Translations under genes and position numbers: made by a program
Assembly: GCA_020160955.1 (NCBI GenBank)
Contig: JAIUOX010000019.1
Location: 1-53,498 of the forward strand
Direction: 5' to 3'
DNA from: Pseudomonadota bacterium
GTDB taxonomy: Bacteria; Pseudomonadota; Alphaproteobacteria; Reyranellales; Reyranellaceae
Length of the DNA: 53,498 nucleotides
The notes under the pieces: model-generated
Told to the model about the DNA's origin: nothing
Seen by the model: only the letters and a program-made list of their open reading frames with translations
Databases searched by the model: none
In this document: positions 30,058 through 38,164 of the stretch, piece after piece
How the letters are laid out: every line of letters starts with the position of its first letter
How positions within the stretch are numbered: position 1 is the stretch's first letter

Positions 30058-31308
30058 ATGTCCAGCGAGAATTCCATCGTCGTGGTCGGCGCCGGCGTCG
30101 TCGGCACCGCCACTGCCCGCACCCTGCAGCGCGAGGGCCGCCGCGTCACCCTGGTCGACAGCGACGAGCCCGGTCGCGCCACCTCGTTCGGCAATGCCGG
30201 CTTCATCGCCATCGACCACGTGTTGCCGCTGGCCCGGCCGTCGACGCTGAAGAAGATTCCGCAGATGCTGATGGACCGCAACGGGCCGCTGACCGTGCAT
30301 CCACCCAGCCTGCCGAAGCTGTTGCCGTGGATGGCGCGCTTCGCGCTGGCATCGGCCAGCGCCGCGGAGGTGCAGAAGGGCGTCGACTCGTTCGGGCCGC
30401 TGATGGCCGAGGCCAACATCGCGTGGAAGGCCGAGATCCAGGCGTCGGGGCTGGGCGACCTGTTCCGCTCGCAGGGCATGCTCTACGTCTACGAGAGCGA
30501 GCAGGCCTTCCTCGACGGCGCCGAGGAGCGCGCGCTGCAGAAGGCCAAGGGCACCGAGTTCGAGATCGTCGACGGCAACGGCGCGCGCGCGCTGGCGCCG
30601 GGCCTCTGCGCGCACATCGTGCGCGGCGTCTACTACGGCCACGGCATGCACACCATCAACCCGTACCGCGTGGTCGCGACGCTGGCCGAGCGCTTCGTCG
30701 AGGAGGGCGGCACGATCGTGCGCGGCCGCGTGCGCGGCTTCGCGCGCGACGGCCAGCGCGTCACCGCGGTCGAGCTGACCGAGCGGTCGCTGCCGGCCGA
30801 GGCGGTGGTGATCGCCGCCGGGCGGGCCTCCGGCGAGCTGACGCGCCTGCTCGGCTTCAACGCGCCGCTGGTCGCCGAGCGCGGCTACCACGTGATGCTG
30901 GCGCCCGACAACGTGCGCTTCACCATGCCGGTGAGCCCGTCCGAGCGCGGCTTCTTCATCACGCCGATGCAGGAGGGGCTGCGTGTCGCCGGCACCGTCG
31001 AGCTGGCGGCGCCCCACCAGCCCCCGTCGTGGCATCGCGCCGATCTCCTGGTCCGCCACCTGCGCGACATCTTCCCCGGCGTCGGCGGCGCCGAGACCAG
31101 CCGCTGGATCGGCGAGCGGCCGTCGCTGCCCGACTTCCGGCCGGCGATCGGCCGGGCGCCGCGCCTCGCCAACGTCTACTGCGGCTACGGTCACCAGCAT
31201 GTCGGACTGACCCTGGCCACGGCGACCGGCCGCCTGATCGCCAAGCAGATGGCGGGCGAGGCGCTGCCCGAGGCCCTGGCGGCCTGCGACCCGGGCCGCT
31301 TCGGCTAA
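30058..31308 (+). CDS. FAD-dependent oxidoreductase, DadA-like D-amino acid dehydrogenase
   Basis: 416 residues. The N-terminus has the FAD dinucleotide motif [14 protein letters not shown], then [20 protein letters not shown], the SxxNAG phrase of DadA-type enzymes. The C-terminal part has [15 protein letters not shown] and [22 protein letters not shown], typical of the DAO fold near the substrate. It likely oxidises a D-amino acid or another small amine with electrons passed to the membrane chain; the exact substrate is unknown. The ATG at 30058 fits the family start; an upstream in-frame start would add 16 Arg/Ala-rich residues. It diverges from hslV by 82 bp and ends at a large inverted repeat. 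Confidence 0.9.
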   Translation: MSSENSIVVVGAGVVGTATARTLQREGRRVTLVDSDEPGRATSFGNAGFIAIDHVLPLARPSTLKKIPQMLMDRNGPLTVHPPSLPKLLPWMARFALASASAAEVQKGVDSFGPLMAEANIAWKAEIQASGLGDLFRSQGMLYVYESEQAFLDGAEERALQKAKGTEFEIVDGNGARALAPGLCAHIVRGVYYGHGMHTINPYRVVATLAERFVEEGGTIVRGRVRGFARDGQRVTAVELTERSLPAEAVVIAAGRASGELTRLLGFNAPLVAERGYHVMLAPDNVRFTMPVSPSERGFFITPMQEGLRVAGTVELAAPHQPPSWHRADLLVRHLRDIFPGVGGAETSRWIGERPSLPDFRPAIGRAPRLANVYCGYGHQHVGLTLATATGRLIAKQMAGEALPEALAACDPGRFG

Positions 31309-31369
31309 TTTTTATCCGGGCGATATTGACGGGCGGCAGCGGTTCTCCATATATTCGCCCGGATAAAAA
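31309..31369. promoter_or_regulatory. Long inverted repeat immediately before the DUF2239 gene
   Basis: TTTTTATCCGGGCG (31309-31322) is exactly reversed by CGCCCGGATAAAAA (31356-31369); the dyad extends inward with ATAT on each side if one T is bulged. The left arm starts at the base after the DadA-like stop codon; the right arm ends one base before the DUF2239 ATG. It can be read as a two-site operator, as a terminator-like hairpin for the upstream gene, or as an mRNA hairpin that hides the ribosome binding region. I see no separate Shine-Dalgarno outside the arm. Confidence 0.75.
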
Positions 31370-31370
31370 C

Positions 31371-31952
31371 ATGACCCAAACCTGTACCGCCTTCGCGGGC
31401 GACCGGCGCCTCGCCGCCGGCCCGCCCGCCACCGTCGTCGTGGCGCTCCGTCGCCACCGCGCGGCCCATCCCGCCGACCGCCTGCTCGTGTTCGACGACA
31501 CGACCGGCCACGGCGTCGACTTCGACCTCGGCGACAGCGACGAAGCGGCGATCGAGCGGCTGGCGACCCACCCGGTCTACGGCACGCCGGCGCCCGCCGC
31601 CCCACCGCCCGGAGCGCGCGGCCGCGGCAGGCCGAAGCTCGGCGTGGTGGCGCGCGAGGTGACGTTGCTGCCGCAGCACTGGGACTGGCTGGCGACCCAG
31701 CCCGGCGGCGCCTCGGTCACGCTGCGCCGGCTGGTCGACGCGGCCCGACGCGTCGGGCCCGACCCGGCCAAGCGGGCGCGCGAGGCGGCCTATCGCTTCA
31801 TGGCCGCCATCGCCGGCAACGCGGCCGGTTACGAGGAGGCGACGCGCGCGCTGTTCGCCGGCGACCGCAACCGCTTCGAGGCGCTGGTCGCCGCCTGGCC
31901 GGCCGACATCCGGCAGCATGCGCTGACGCTGGCCAAGGACGGCCTGTCATGA
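31371..31952 (+). CDS. DUF2239 family protein
   Basis: 193 residues. Family landmarks are the opening CTAFAGDRRLAAG, VFDDTTGHGVDFDLGD in the middle, a Pro-rich linker (PAAPPPGARGRGRPKLG), VAREVTLLPQHWDWLATQPGGASVTLRRLVDAARR and a helical C-terminus. The REVTLLPQHW...GGASVTLRRLV block resembles a ribbon-helix-helix-like segment, so DNA binding is possible; this is inference. No biochemical function is known to me. It starts one base after a long inverted repeat and overlaps the P-loop kinase gene by 4 bp. Confidence 0.85.
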   Translation: MTQTCTAFAGDRRLAAGPPATVVVALRRHRAAHPADRLLVFDDTTGHGVDFDLGDSDEAAIERLATHPVYGTPAPAAPPPGARGRGRPKLGVVAREVTLLPQHWDWLATQPGGASVTLRRLVDAARRVGPDPAKRAREAAYRFMAAIAGNAAGYEEATRALFAGDRNRFEALVAAWPADIRQHALTLAKDGLS

Positions 31953-32437
31953 CGCCGCTGCTCCACATGGTTTGCGGCGGGGTCGGCGCCGGCAAGACGA
32001 CCTACGCGCTGAAGCTGGCCGACCAGGTCGGCGGGCTGCGCTTCTCGATCGACGAGTGGATGACCGGCCTGTTCGGTCCCGACAGCCCGCAGCCGCCGCA
32101 ATGGGGCTGGGTGGTCGAGCGCGTGCGGCGCTGCGAGGCACGCATCGTCGCCCAAGCGCTCGACGCCGCGCGCCGCGGCGTGCCGTCGGTGCTCGACCTG
32201 TCGTTCCTGCGCCGCGACGACCGCCGGCGCCTCGCCGACCAGGCCGCCGCGGCCGGCGTCGGCGTAGCGCTGCATTTCCTCGACGTGCCGGCCGACGAAC
32301 GCTGGCGCCGCGTCGCCGCGCGCAACGCCGAGCAGGGCGAGACCTTCTCGCTGGTCGTGCCGCGCCCGATCTTCGATTTCGTCGAGTCGATGTTCGAGCG
32401 GCCGGGGGCGGAGGAACTGGCCCTGTGGCCGAAATGA
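31949..32437 (+). CDS. P-loop kinase-like ATP-binding protein (AAA_33 type)
   Basis: 162 residues. Walker A is CGGVGAGKTTYA near the N-terminus, followed by FSIDEWM, a DE motif typical of small-molecule or zeta-toxin-like kinases, then SVLDLSFLRRDDR and a lid-like RWRRVAARN. This fold phosphorylates small molecules, nucleotides or tRNA-linked substrates; the substrate is unknown. It is coupled to the DUF2239 gene by an ATGA overlap, so the pair probably works together. Its stop codon abuts palindromic repeat copy 2. Confidence 0.85.
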   Translation: MTPLLHMVCGGVGAGKTTYALKLADQVGGLRFSIDEWMTGLFGPDSPQPPQWGWVVERVRRCEARIVAQALDAARRGVPSVLDLSFLRRDDRRRLADQAAAAGVGVALHFLDVPADERWRRVAARNAEQGETFSLVVPRPIFDFVESMFERPGAEELALWPK

Positions 32438-32503
32438 AAGGTCCCTCGCTGCGCTCGGGATGACAGGCATTCTTGTCATCCCGAGCGTCAGCGAGGGACC
32501 CTT
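32437..32503. repeat. Convergent-junction palindromic repeat, copy 2
   Basis: The left arm begins on the last base of the kinase stop codon; the right arm (32474-32503) ends 3 bp before the stop of the facing metallopeptidase. The arms match over almost 30 bp with one extra T in the right arm (GAGCGTCAGCG instead of GAGCGCAGCG). The loop is very short, so the hairpin would be nearly continuous. Confidence 0.9.
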
Positions 32504-32506
32504 CAC

Positions 32507-33268
32507 TCAACCATACTGCAGCAGCGTCTCGCCGTTGGCGCGCAGCCAGGCGCGCGGTTCGGCCATCGGGCCGTCGCACAGCGCCTCGGCCAGCGACCAG
32601 AAGCGCGCGCTGTGGTTCAGATGGACGAGGTGGGCGACCTCGTGCGCCACCAGGTAGTCGAGCACCGGTGGCGGCGCGAACACCAGGCGCCACGAGAAGG
32701 ACAGGCCACCGTCGGGACCGCAGCTGCCCCAGCGCGAGCGGCTGTCGCGCAGGCTGATGCGCTTGACCGGCCGCTCGACCCGTCCCGCCTTGGCGTGGAC
32801 CAGCGGCACCAGTTCGCCACGCAGCTCGGCGGTCAGCCAGTCGCGCAGGCGGCGCGGCAGGTGCTCGGCCTGGCCGGCGACGTGGATCTCGCCGTCCTCG
32901 CGCCACACCGTGCCGCGCCGGTCGGCACGGTGGCGGACGCGGTGCGGCACGCCGAACAGCGGCACCTCGGCGCCGTCGACGAACGGCCGGCGCTGCGGCA
33001 GGCGCTTCAACCGCGCCGCGATCCAGCCGGCCTGGGCATTGGCGAAGCCGACCGCGGTGCCGCGGGCCATGCGCAGCGGCGCGGTCAGCAGGATGCGGCG
33101 GCGCGCGACGTCGACGCGCAAGGAGACGCGGCGCGCCCGCGCGCTGCGCACGAAGGTGACGGGCAGGATATCGCCGGCATGAGCAATGCTCAGTTGCTCG
33201 GGCTCGGGAGCCTCTTTAGGCAGGAAGAAACGCAACAGGCCGCCGGGCACCGCCATGCCGGCGATCAT
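32507..33268 (-). CDS. YgjP/DUF45-type metallopeptidase-like protein
   Basis: 253 residues. The zinc motif HEVAHLVHLNHSARFW (HExxH...H) and the preceding RDSRSRWGSCGPDG and LSFSWRLVFAPPPVLDYLVAHE are the hallmark of the YgjP/WLM-like (DUF45, M48-related) family. The N-terminal half has LPVTFVRSARARRVSLRVD, which also fits. Members are predicted zinc peptidases with unknown substrates. The start could be Met5 (33256). It faces the kinase gene across repeat copy 2; upstream is the divergent aminotransferase gene 20 bp away. Confidence 0.9.
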   Translation of the reverse strand: MIAGMAVPGGLLRFFLPKEAPEPEQLSIAHAGDILPVTFVRSARARRVSLRVDVARRRILLTAPLRMARGTAVGFANAQAGWIAARLKRLPQRRPFVDGAEVPLFGVPHRVRHRADRRGTVWREDGEIHVAGQAEHLPRRLRDWLTAELRGELVPLVHAKAGRVERPVKRISLRDSRSRWGSCGPDGGLSFSWRLVFAPPPVLDYLVAHEVAHLVHLNHSARFWSLAEALCDGPMAEPRAWLRANGETLLQYG

Positions 33269-33288
33269 ACACCAGGGAAGCCCCGACC

Positions 33289-34467
33289 GTGACCCTCGAC
33301 CTCGCCGCGCTGCGCGCCGAAACCCCGGGCTGCGCCCACGTGCTGCACCTCAACGCCGCCGGCTCGGCGCTGCCCAGCCAGCGCACGCTCGACGCCACGG
33401 TGGGCCACCTCAGGCGCGAGGCCGAGATCGGCGGCTACGAGGCGGCCGCCGAGGCCGAGGCCCAGCTCGAGGGCTTCTACCCGGCCGCGGCGACGCTGAT
33501 CGGCGCGGCGCCGGACGAGATCGCCTTCGTCGAGAACGCCACCCGCGCCTGGGACCTCGCCTTCTACTCGCTCGACTTCCAGCCGGGCGACCGCATCCTG
33601 ACCTGCCGCAGCGAGTACTCCTCGAACTACATCTCCTACCTGCAGGTCGCGCGGAAGACCGGCGCCGAGATCGTGGTGGTGCCGGACGACCGGCACGGCC
33701 AGATCGACGTGAAGGCGCTGGAGGACATGATCGATGCGCACACCAAGCTGGTCTCGATCAGCCACATGCCGACCCAGGGCGGGCTGGTGCAGCCGGCCGA
33801 GGCGGTCGGCAAGATCGCGCACGATCGCGGCGTGCTGTACCTGCTCGACGCCTGCCAGTCGGTCGGCCAGCTGCCGGTGAACGTCGACGCGCTGCATTGC
33901 GACTTCCTGTCGGTCACCGGGCGCAAGTACCTGCGCGGCCCGCGCGGCACCGGCTTCCTCTACGCCCGCCGGCGCAGCACGGCGCACATCGAGCCGCTGC
34001 TGCTCGACAACCACGCCGCCAAGTGGACCGGCGACAACGAGTACACCGTGCGCGCCGATGCCCGCCGCTTCGAGAACTGGGAGCGCTACTTCGCCGGCGT
34101 GATCGGGCTGAAGGTCGCCATCGACCAGGCCAACGAGCTGGGCATGGAGGCGATCTGGGCACGGCTGCGCACGCTGGCCGACGGGTTGCGGGCGCGGCTG
34201 GCCCGCGTGAAGGGCGTGACGCCGGCCGATCTCGGGCAGGTCAAGGGCGCCATCGTGACCTTCGCGGTCGAGGGCCACGACCACGCGGAACTGAAGGCGA
34301 AGCTGCGCGCGCAGGCGATCAACGTGACGGTCTCGACCCAGTTCTCGTCGCGCCTCGACCTCAAGGGCCGCGGACTCAAGGACGTGATGCGCGCCTCGGT
34401 GCACGTCTACAACACCGAGGAAGAGCTCGACCGGTTCGTCGCGGCGCTGGCGAAGCTCGTCGCGTAG
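33289..34467 (+). CDS. Class V aminotransferase-fold PLP enzyme (cysteine desulfurase/EgtE-like)
   Basis: 392 residues with a GTG start. HLNAAGSALPSQ, ENATRAWDLAF, SEYSSNYISYLQ, ISHMPTQGGLVQPAE and LLDACQSVGQLPVNV are class V phrases; the PLP lysine is Lys213 in SVTGRKYLRGPRGTGFLY. It is most like isopenicillin-N-epimerase-type or cysteine-lyase enzymes (including EgtE-like and Csd-like members); the reaction cannot be assigned. No ergothioneine or Fe-S assembly gene is adjacent. Divergent from the YgjP-type gene by 20 bp, and its 3' end leads into repeat copy 3. Confidence 0.88.
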   Translation: MTLDLAALRAETPGCAHVLHLNAAGSALPSQRTLDATVGHLRREAEIGGYEAAAEAEAQLEGFYPAAATLIGAAPDEIAFVENATRAWDLAFYSLDFQPGDRILTCRSEYSSNYISYLQVARKTGAEIVVVPDDRHGQIDVKALEDMIDAHTKLVSISHMPTQGGLVQPAEAVGKIAHDRGVLYLLDACQSVGQLPVNVDALHCDFLSVTGRKYLRGPRGTGFLYARRRSTAHIEPLLLDNHAAKWTGDNEYTVRADARRFENWERYFAGVIGLKVAIDQANELGMEAIWARLRTLADGLRARLARVKGVTPADLGQVKGAIVTFAVEGHDHAELKAKLRAQAINVTVSTQFSSRLDLKGRGLKDVMRASVHVYNTEEELDRFVAALAKLVA

Positions 34468-34471
34468 CGTG

Positions 34472-34577
34472 AAAGGTCCCTCGCTGCGCTCGGGATGACA
34501 GAGAAAGGCTGGCGATGACAGTGTTGCCTGTCATCCCGAGCGCTTCCTTGTCATCCCGAGCGCAGCGAGGGACCCTT
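34472..34577. repeat. Convergent-junction palindromic repeat, copy 3 (nested)
   Basis: Full left arm 34472-34500, full right arm 34549-34577. Between them lie a partial left arm (GCTGGCGATGACAG, 34508-34521) and a partial right arm (CTGTCATCCCGAGCGCTT, 34528-34545), which pair with each other through GATGACAG/CTGTCATC. It starts 5 bp after the aminotransferase stop and ends 7 bp before the msrA stop. Confidence 0.9.
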
Positions 34578-34584
34578 CTCTATC

Positions 34585-35250
34585 TCACTCCGCCGCCTGG
34601 ACCTTCAGGCCGATCGGGCAGCTGACGCCGGTGCCGCCCAGCCCGCAGTAGCCGCCGGGGTTCTTGGCCAGGTACTGCTGGTGATAGTCCTCGGCGTAGA
34701 AGAACGTCGGCGCATCGATGATCTCGGTGGTGATCGCGCCGTAGCCCTTGGCCGCCAGCGCGCGCTGGAAGGTGGCGCGCGAGGCCTCGGCCTCCTGTTT
34801 CTGCTCGGGCGAGAAGGTGTAGATGCCGGAGCGGTACTGGGTGCCGACGTCGTTGCCCTGGCGCATGCCCTGGGTCGGGTCGTGGTTCTCCCAGAATACC
34901 TTGAGCAGCGCCGCGTAGCTGGTCTTCGCCGGGTCGAACCACACCATCACCACCTCGTTGTGGCCGGTGAAGCCCGAGCAGACTTCCTCGTAGGTCGGGT
35001 TCGGCGTCAGGCCGGCGGCGTAGCCGACCGCGGTGGCGTAGACGCCGGGCGTCTCCCAGAACTTGCGCTCGGCGCCCCAGAAGCAGCCCATGCCGAACAT
35101 CGCGGCCTGGGTTCCCGCCGGGAACGGCGGCTGCAGGCGGTTGCCGTTCACGAAGTGCTGCGTCGGCACGGCGAAGGCCGGCCGGTCACGGCCCGGCAGC
35201 GCCCGGTCGGCCGTCGGCATTTCTACTTTCTTGCGAAGATACTGCCACAT
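34585..35250 (-). CDS. msrA: Peptide methionine sulfoxide reductase MsrA
   Basis: 221 residues. The catalytic motif is [10 protein letters not shown] with the nucleophile Cys56; [37 protein letters not shown] and [17 protein letters not shown] follow, with two C-terminal Cys as recycling residues (one in GGYCGLGG, one in SCPIG). It reduces methionine-S-sulfoxide in proteins. A roughly 45-residue N-terminal extension precedes the domain, without a signal peptide. It diverges from the MAPEG gene (90-bp gap) and faces the aminotransferase across repeat copy 3. Confidence 0.96.
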   Translation of the reverse strand: MWQYLRKKVEMPTADRALPGRDRPAFAVPTQHFVNGNRLQPPFPAGTQAAMFGMGCFWGAERKFWETPGVYATAVGYAAGLTPNPTYEEVCSGFTGHNEVVMVWFDPAKTSYAALLKVFWENHDPTQGMRQGNDVGTQYRSGIYTFSPEQKQEAEASRATFQRALAAKGYGAITTEIIDAPTFFYAEDYHQQYLAKNPGGYCGLGGTGVSCPIGLKVQAAE

Positions 35251-35340
35251 GGCGGTGCTTCCCTTGCTTGCGCGCGAGTTGTTTCGCCTGCCGCCAATAT
35301 GGCCATACAATGCCGGCGAATCGAGGGGGAGACCGCCGGG

Positions 35341-35727
35341 ATGCCAGTCTTTTTCGTATGCGCAGGCCTGCTGGGCCTGCTCGGCGTCGTGCTGACGCTG
35401 CAGGTCGGCCGGCTGCGCGGCCAGAAGCGGATCAACCTCGGCGACGGCGGCGACCCCGAGATGATCGCGGCGATCCGCGCCCACGGCAACTTCGTGGAGT
35501 TCACGCCGCTCCTGCTGCTGCTGATCTACATGGCGAGCGACTTCCACGGCTTTCGCGTCACCGCGATCCTGTCCGTCGTGCTGCTGGTGGCGCGCGTGCT
35601 GCACGCCGGCGGCATGCTGGGCCTGATCCCGAAGGGCCGCCTGCTGGGCGCGGTGCTGACCACCCTGCTGCTGCTGGCCGTCTCGGCCCTGCTGGTGTTC
35701 GCCGGGTTCAGCCTCCAGCAGTACTGA
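35341..35727 (+). CDS. MAPEG family membrane protein
   Basis: 128 residues with four hydrophobic helices. The first helix ends in [10 protein letters not shown], followed by [28 protein letters not shown]; the R-HGNFxEFxP phrase marks bacterial MAPEG (membrane-associated, eicosanoid and glutathione metabolism-like) proteins. The family fold can bind glutathione, but the function here is unknown. I started at ATG 35341; an ATG at 35299 would add 14 polar residues. It diverges from msrA and precedes the acyltransferase gene by 19 bp. Confidence 0.88.
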   Translation: MPVFFVCAGLLGLLGVVLTLQVGRLRGQKRINLGDGGDPEMIAAIRAHGNFVEFTPLLLLLIYMASDFHGFRVTAILSVVLLVARVLHAGGMLGLIPKGRLLGAVLTTLLLLAVSALLVFAGFSLQQY

Positions 35728-35746
35728 TCCGCCGGTCGCTCGGCCG

Positions 35747-37177
35747 ATGGGCGAGCCCGTCACCGTCCCGCTCTGGCTGTTCGTCGCGCTGGTCGCGTTC
35801 GCGGCCTGGTCGCTGCTCGACCGGCTGCTGATCCCGAGCGGGCGGTGGTTCGTGCGCCGCCGCCTCAACCGCCTGATCGACCGGGTCAACCAGCGGCTCG
35901 ACGTCGAGATCAAGCCGTTCCAGCTGACCAAGCGGCAGGTGCTGATCGATCGCCTGGTCTACGACCCGCAGGTGGTGGCGGCGGCCAACGAGCATGCCCG
36001 CGCCACCGGCCAGCCGCGCGAGGTCGCGATGGAGGAGGTCCGCCGCTACGCCCGCGAGATCGTCCCGACCTTCAACGCCTACGTCTACTTCCGCGTCGGC
36101 TACTCGATCGCCCGCGCGGTGGCGCGCTTCCTCTACCGGGTGCGGCTGGGCTTCGCCGACGAGCGCACGCTGGCCGGCGTCGCGCCCGGCACCACCGTGG
36201 TGTTCGTGATGAACCACCGCTCCAACATGGACTACGTGCTGGTCGCCTTCCTCGCGGCCGAGCGCACGGCGCTGTCCTACGCGGTCGGCGAGTGGGCGCG
36301 CATCTGGCCGCTGCAGCAGCTGGTGCGCTCGATGGGCGCCTACTTCGTGCGCCGCAACTCCAACAACCCGGTCTATCGCCGGGTGCTCGAACGTTACGTC
36401 CACATGGCGACCGAGGCGGGCGTCGCGCAGGCGATGTATCCCGAGGGCGGCCTGTCGCGCGATGGCCGGCTGCGCGAGCCGCGGCTCGGCCTGTTCGACT
36501 ACATGCTGAAGTCGTTCGACCCGGCCTCGGGCCACGACATCGTGTTCGTGCCGGTGGCGCTGAACTACGACCGCGTGCTGGAGGACCGCACCCTGCTGCG
36601 CGGCCTCGATCCCGAGGCCGGCAAGGTCGGCTTCGCCGCGGCGGCGCGCACCACGCTCGCGTTCTGGGCCCGCCAGATCGGGCTGATGCTGCGCGGCCGC
36701 TGGTACCGCTTCGGCTATGCCTGCGTGAACTTCGGCGCCCCGGTCTCGGCCCGCGCGTGGCTGGCGGCGGACGCGGCGGCGCACGGCGCCGAGGGCAGCG
36801 GCGACCTGCGCGCCCTCGACCACGCTGCGCGCTTCGCGGTGATCGGCCGGCTGGCCGAAGACCTGATGGGCGAGATCGCCCGGCTCGTGCCGGTGCTACC
36901 GGTGTCGCTGCTGGCCACGGTGCTGCTCGAGGCCGAGCGGCCACTCGACGAGCTGGAGCTGAAGGTGCGGGCCGGTGCCCTGATGGCCCACTTCGAGGAC
37001 CGCGGCGCGCGCCTCTACCTGCCGCGCGACGACCGCGACTACGCCTTCCACGTCGGCCTGCGCATGCTGGCGCTGCGCCGCCTGGTCGAGGAGACGGCGG
37101 CCGGCCTGTTCTCGCCGGCGGCAACCGAGCGTCCGGTCCTCGCGTACTACGCCAACGCCATTGCCCACTTGCGCTGA
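35747..37177 (+). CDS. PlsB-like 1-acyltransferase (glycerol-3-phosphate acyltransferase family)
   Basis: 476 residues. The acyltransferase block I motif is NHRSNMD (Asn156, His157, Asp162). Downstream are [17 protein letters not shown] (block II-like) and [11 protein letters not shown] (block III) and then [15 protein letters not shown] (block IV). This is the PlsB arrangement, but the protein is shorter than PlsB of E. coli (about 800 residues), so it is a short PlsB-type enzyme, perhaps an acylglycerol-3-phosphate or related lipid acyltransferase. It has an N-terminal membrane helix. It is followed 3 bp later by the YihY gene, suggesting an envelope-lipid operon. Confidence 0.88.
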   Translation: MGEPVTVPLWLFVALVAFAAWSLLDRLLIPSGRWFVRRRLNRLIDRVNQRLDVEIKPFQLTKRQVLIDRLVYDPQVVAAANEHARATGQPREVAMEEVRRYAREIVPTFNAYVYFRVGYSIARAVARFLYRVRLGFADERTLAGVAPGTTVVFVMNHRSNMDYVLVAFLAAERTALSYAVGEWARIWPLQQLVRSMGAYFVRRNSNNPVYRRVLERYVHMATEAGVAQAMYPEGGLSRDGRLREPRLGLFDYMLKSFDPASGHDIVFVPVALNYDRVLEDRTLLRGLDPEAGKVGFAAAARTTLAFWARQIGLMLRGRWYRFGYACVNFGAPVSARAWLAADAAAHGAEGSGDLRALDHAARFAVIGRLAEDLMGEIARLVPVLPVSLLATVLLEAERPLDELELKVRAGALMAHFEDRGARLYLPRDDRDYAFHVGLRMLALRRLVEETAAGLFSPAATERPVLAYYANAIAHLR

Positions 37178-37180
37178 GAC

Positions 37181-38083
37181 ATGCCCGCGATGAACCTGCC
37201 TGCCATCCTCTGGAACATCGCGGTCTCGGCCGGCACGGGGTTCTTCACCAACCGGCTGTCGACCTCGGCGGCGGCGATGGCCTTCTACACGATGTTCGCG
37301 ATCGGCCCGATCATGATCTTCTCGATCGCCATCGCCGAGCCGATCGTCGGCCGCCTGATGGCGCAGCAGGCGGTTTTCGACGCGCTGGGCACGGTGCTGA
37401 CCCCGGACCAGCTGGTCGGCATCCGCCGCTTCGCCTCGCAGGACCTGTTCAGCGGCGGCGGCATGGCGGCGATGATCGGCGCGGTGGTGCTGATCTATAC
37501 CGGCAGCCGCGTGTTCGTCGAACTCGACGACGGCATCAACGCGATCTGGCACACCCCGCCGTCGCATGCGCGGCAGGCGACCAGCGCCCTGCACCCGGTG
37601 CTGGCCAGCCTGCAGTCGCGGCTGATCGCGCTGCTGCTGATGGTGGTGCTGGGCCTGCTGCTGATCGCCGTCATCCTGGCCAGCGTGCTGCTGTCGGCCT
37701 ACGCCGGCGCGCTCGAGCGGTTCCCGGTGCTCGGCCAGTGGATCGGCCCGGCGATCTCGGGCTTCGTCCATTACGGCCTGCTCTCGGTGTTCTTCACCCT
37801 GATCTACAAGTGGCTGCCGAGCGGCAGCGTGTCGTGGCGCTACGCGCTGATCGGCGGCCTGGTGAACGCGCTGCTGTTCGCCGCCGGCAACCGCGCGCTG
37901 GTGCTGTACTTCGAGTTCACCAAGATCGCCTCGGCGTTCGGCGCGACCGCCGGCTTCGCGGCGATCATGGTGTGGATGTACTGGACCTCGCTCACCATCC
38001 TGGTCGGCGCCCAGGTCGGCCGCTCGGCGCGCGACGTGCTGATCCAGGAACGCGCGCGCGAGATGGTCGAGGGGGATTTGTGA
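37181..38083 (+). CDS. YihY/UPF0761 family inner-membrane protein
   Basis: 300 residues with about six membrane segments. The N-terminus STSAAAMAFYTMFAIGPIMIF is the characteristic YihY/BrkB opening (often A-A-x-AFY...P), and the GSRVFVELDDGINAIW and WMYWTSLTILVGAQV segments also fit. Once labelled ribonuclease BN by mistake, the family has no proven enzymatic role; links to envelope and LPS transport have been proposed. It starts 3 bp after the acyltransferase stop, so the genes are co-transcribed. Its stop is 5 bp from repeat copy 4. Confidence 0.92.
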   Translation: MPAMNLPAILWNIAVSAGTGFFTNRLSTSAAAMAFYTMFAIGPIMIFSIAIAEPIVGRLMAQQAVFDALGTVLTPDQLVGIRRFASQDLFSGGGMAAMIGAVVLIYTGSRVFVELDDGINAIWHTPPSHARQATSALHPVLASLQSRLIALLLMVVLGLLLIAVILASVLLSAYAGALERFPVLGQWIGPAISGFVHYGLLSVFFTLIYKWLPSGSVSWRYALIGGLVNALLFAAGNRALVLYFEFTKIASAFGATAGFAAIMVWMYWTSLTILVGAQVGRSARDVLIQERAREMVEGDL

Positions 38084-38088
38084 AACCG

Positions 38089-38155
38089 AAAGGTCCCTCG
38101 CTTCGCTCGGGATGACAAGAAAACGCTGTCATCCCGAGCGAAGCGAGGGACCCTT
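38089..38155. repeat. Convergent-junction palindromic repeat, copy 4 (co-varying variant)
   Basis: The left arm (38089-38118) reads CTCGCTTCGCTCGGG where the others read CTCGCTGCGCTCGGG; the right arm (38127-38155) reads CCCGAGCGAAGCGAG. The G-to-T change on one arm is matched by C-to-A on the other, so base pairing is kept. It begins 5 bp after the YihY stop and ends 9 bp before the facing dehydrogenase stop. Confidence 0.92.
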
Positions 38156-38164
38156 CTCTTTCGC

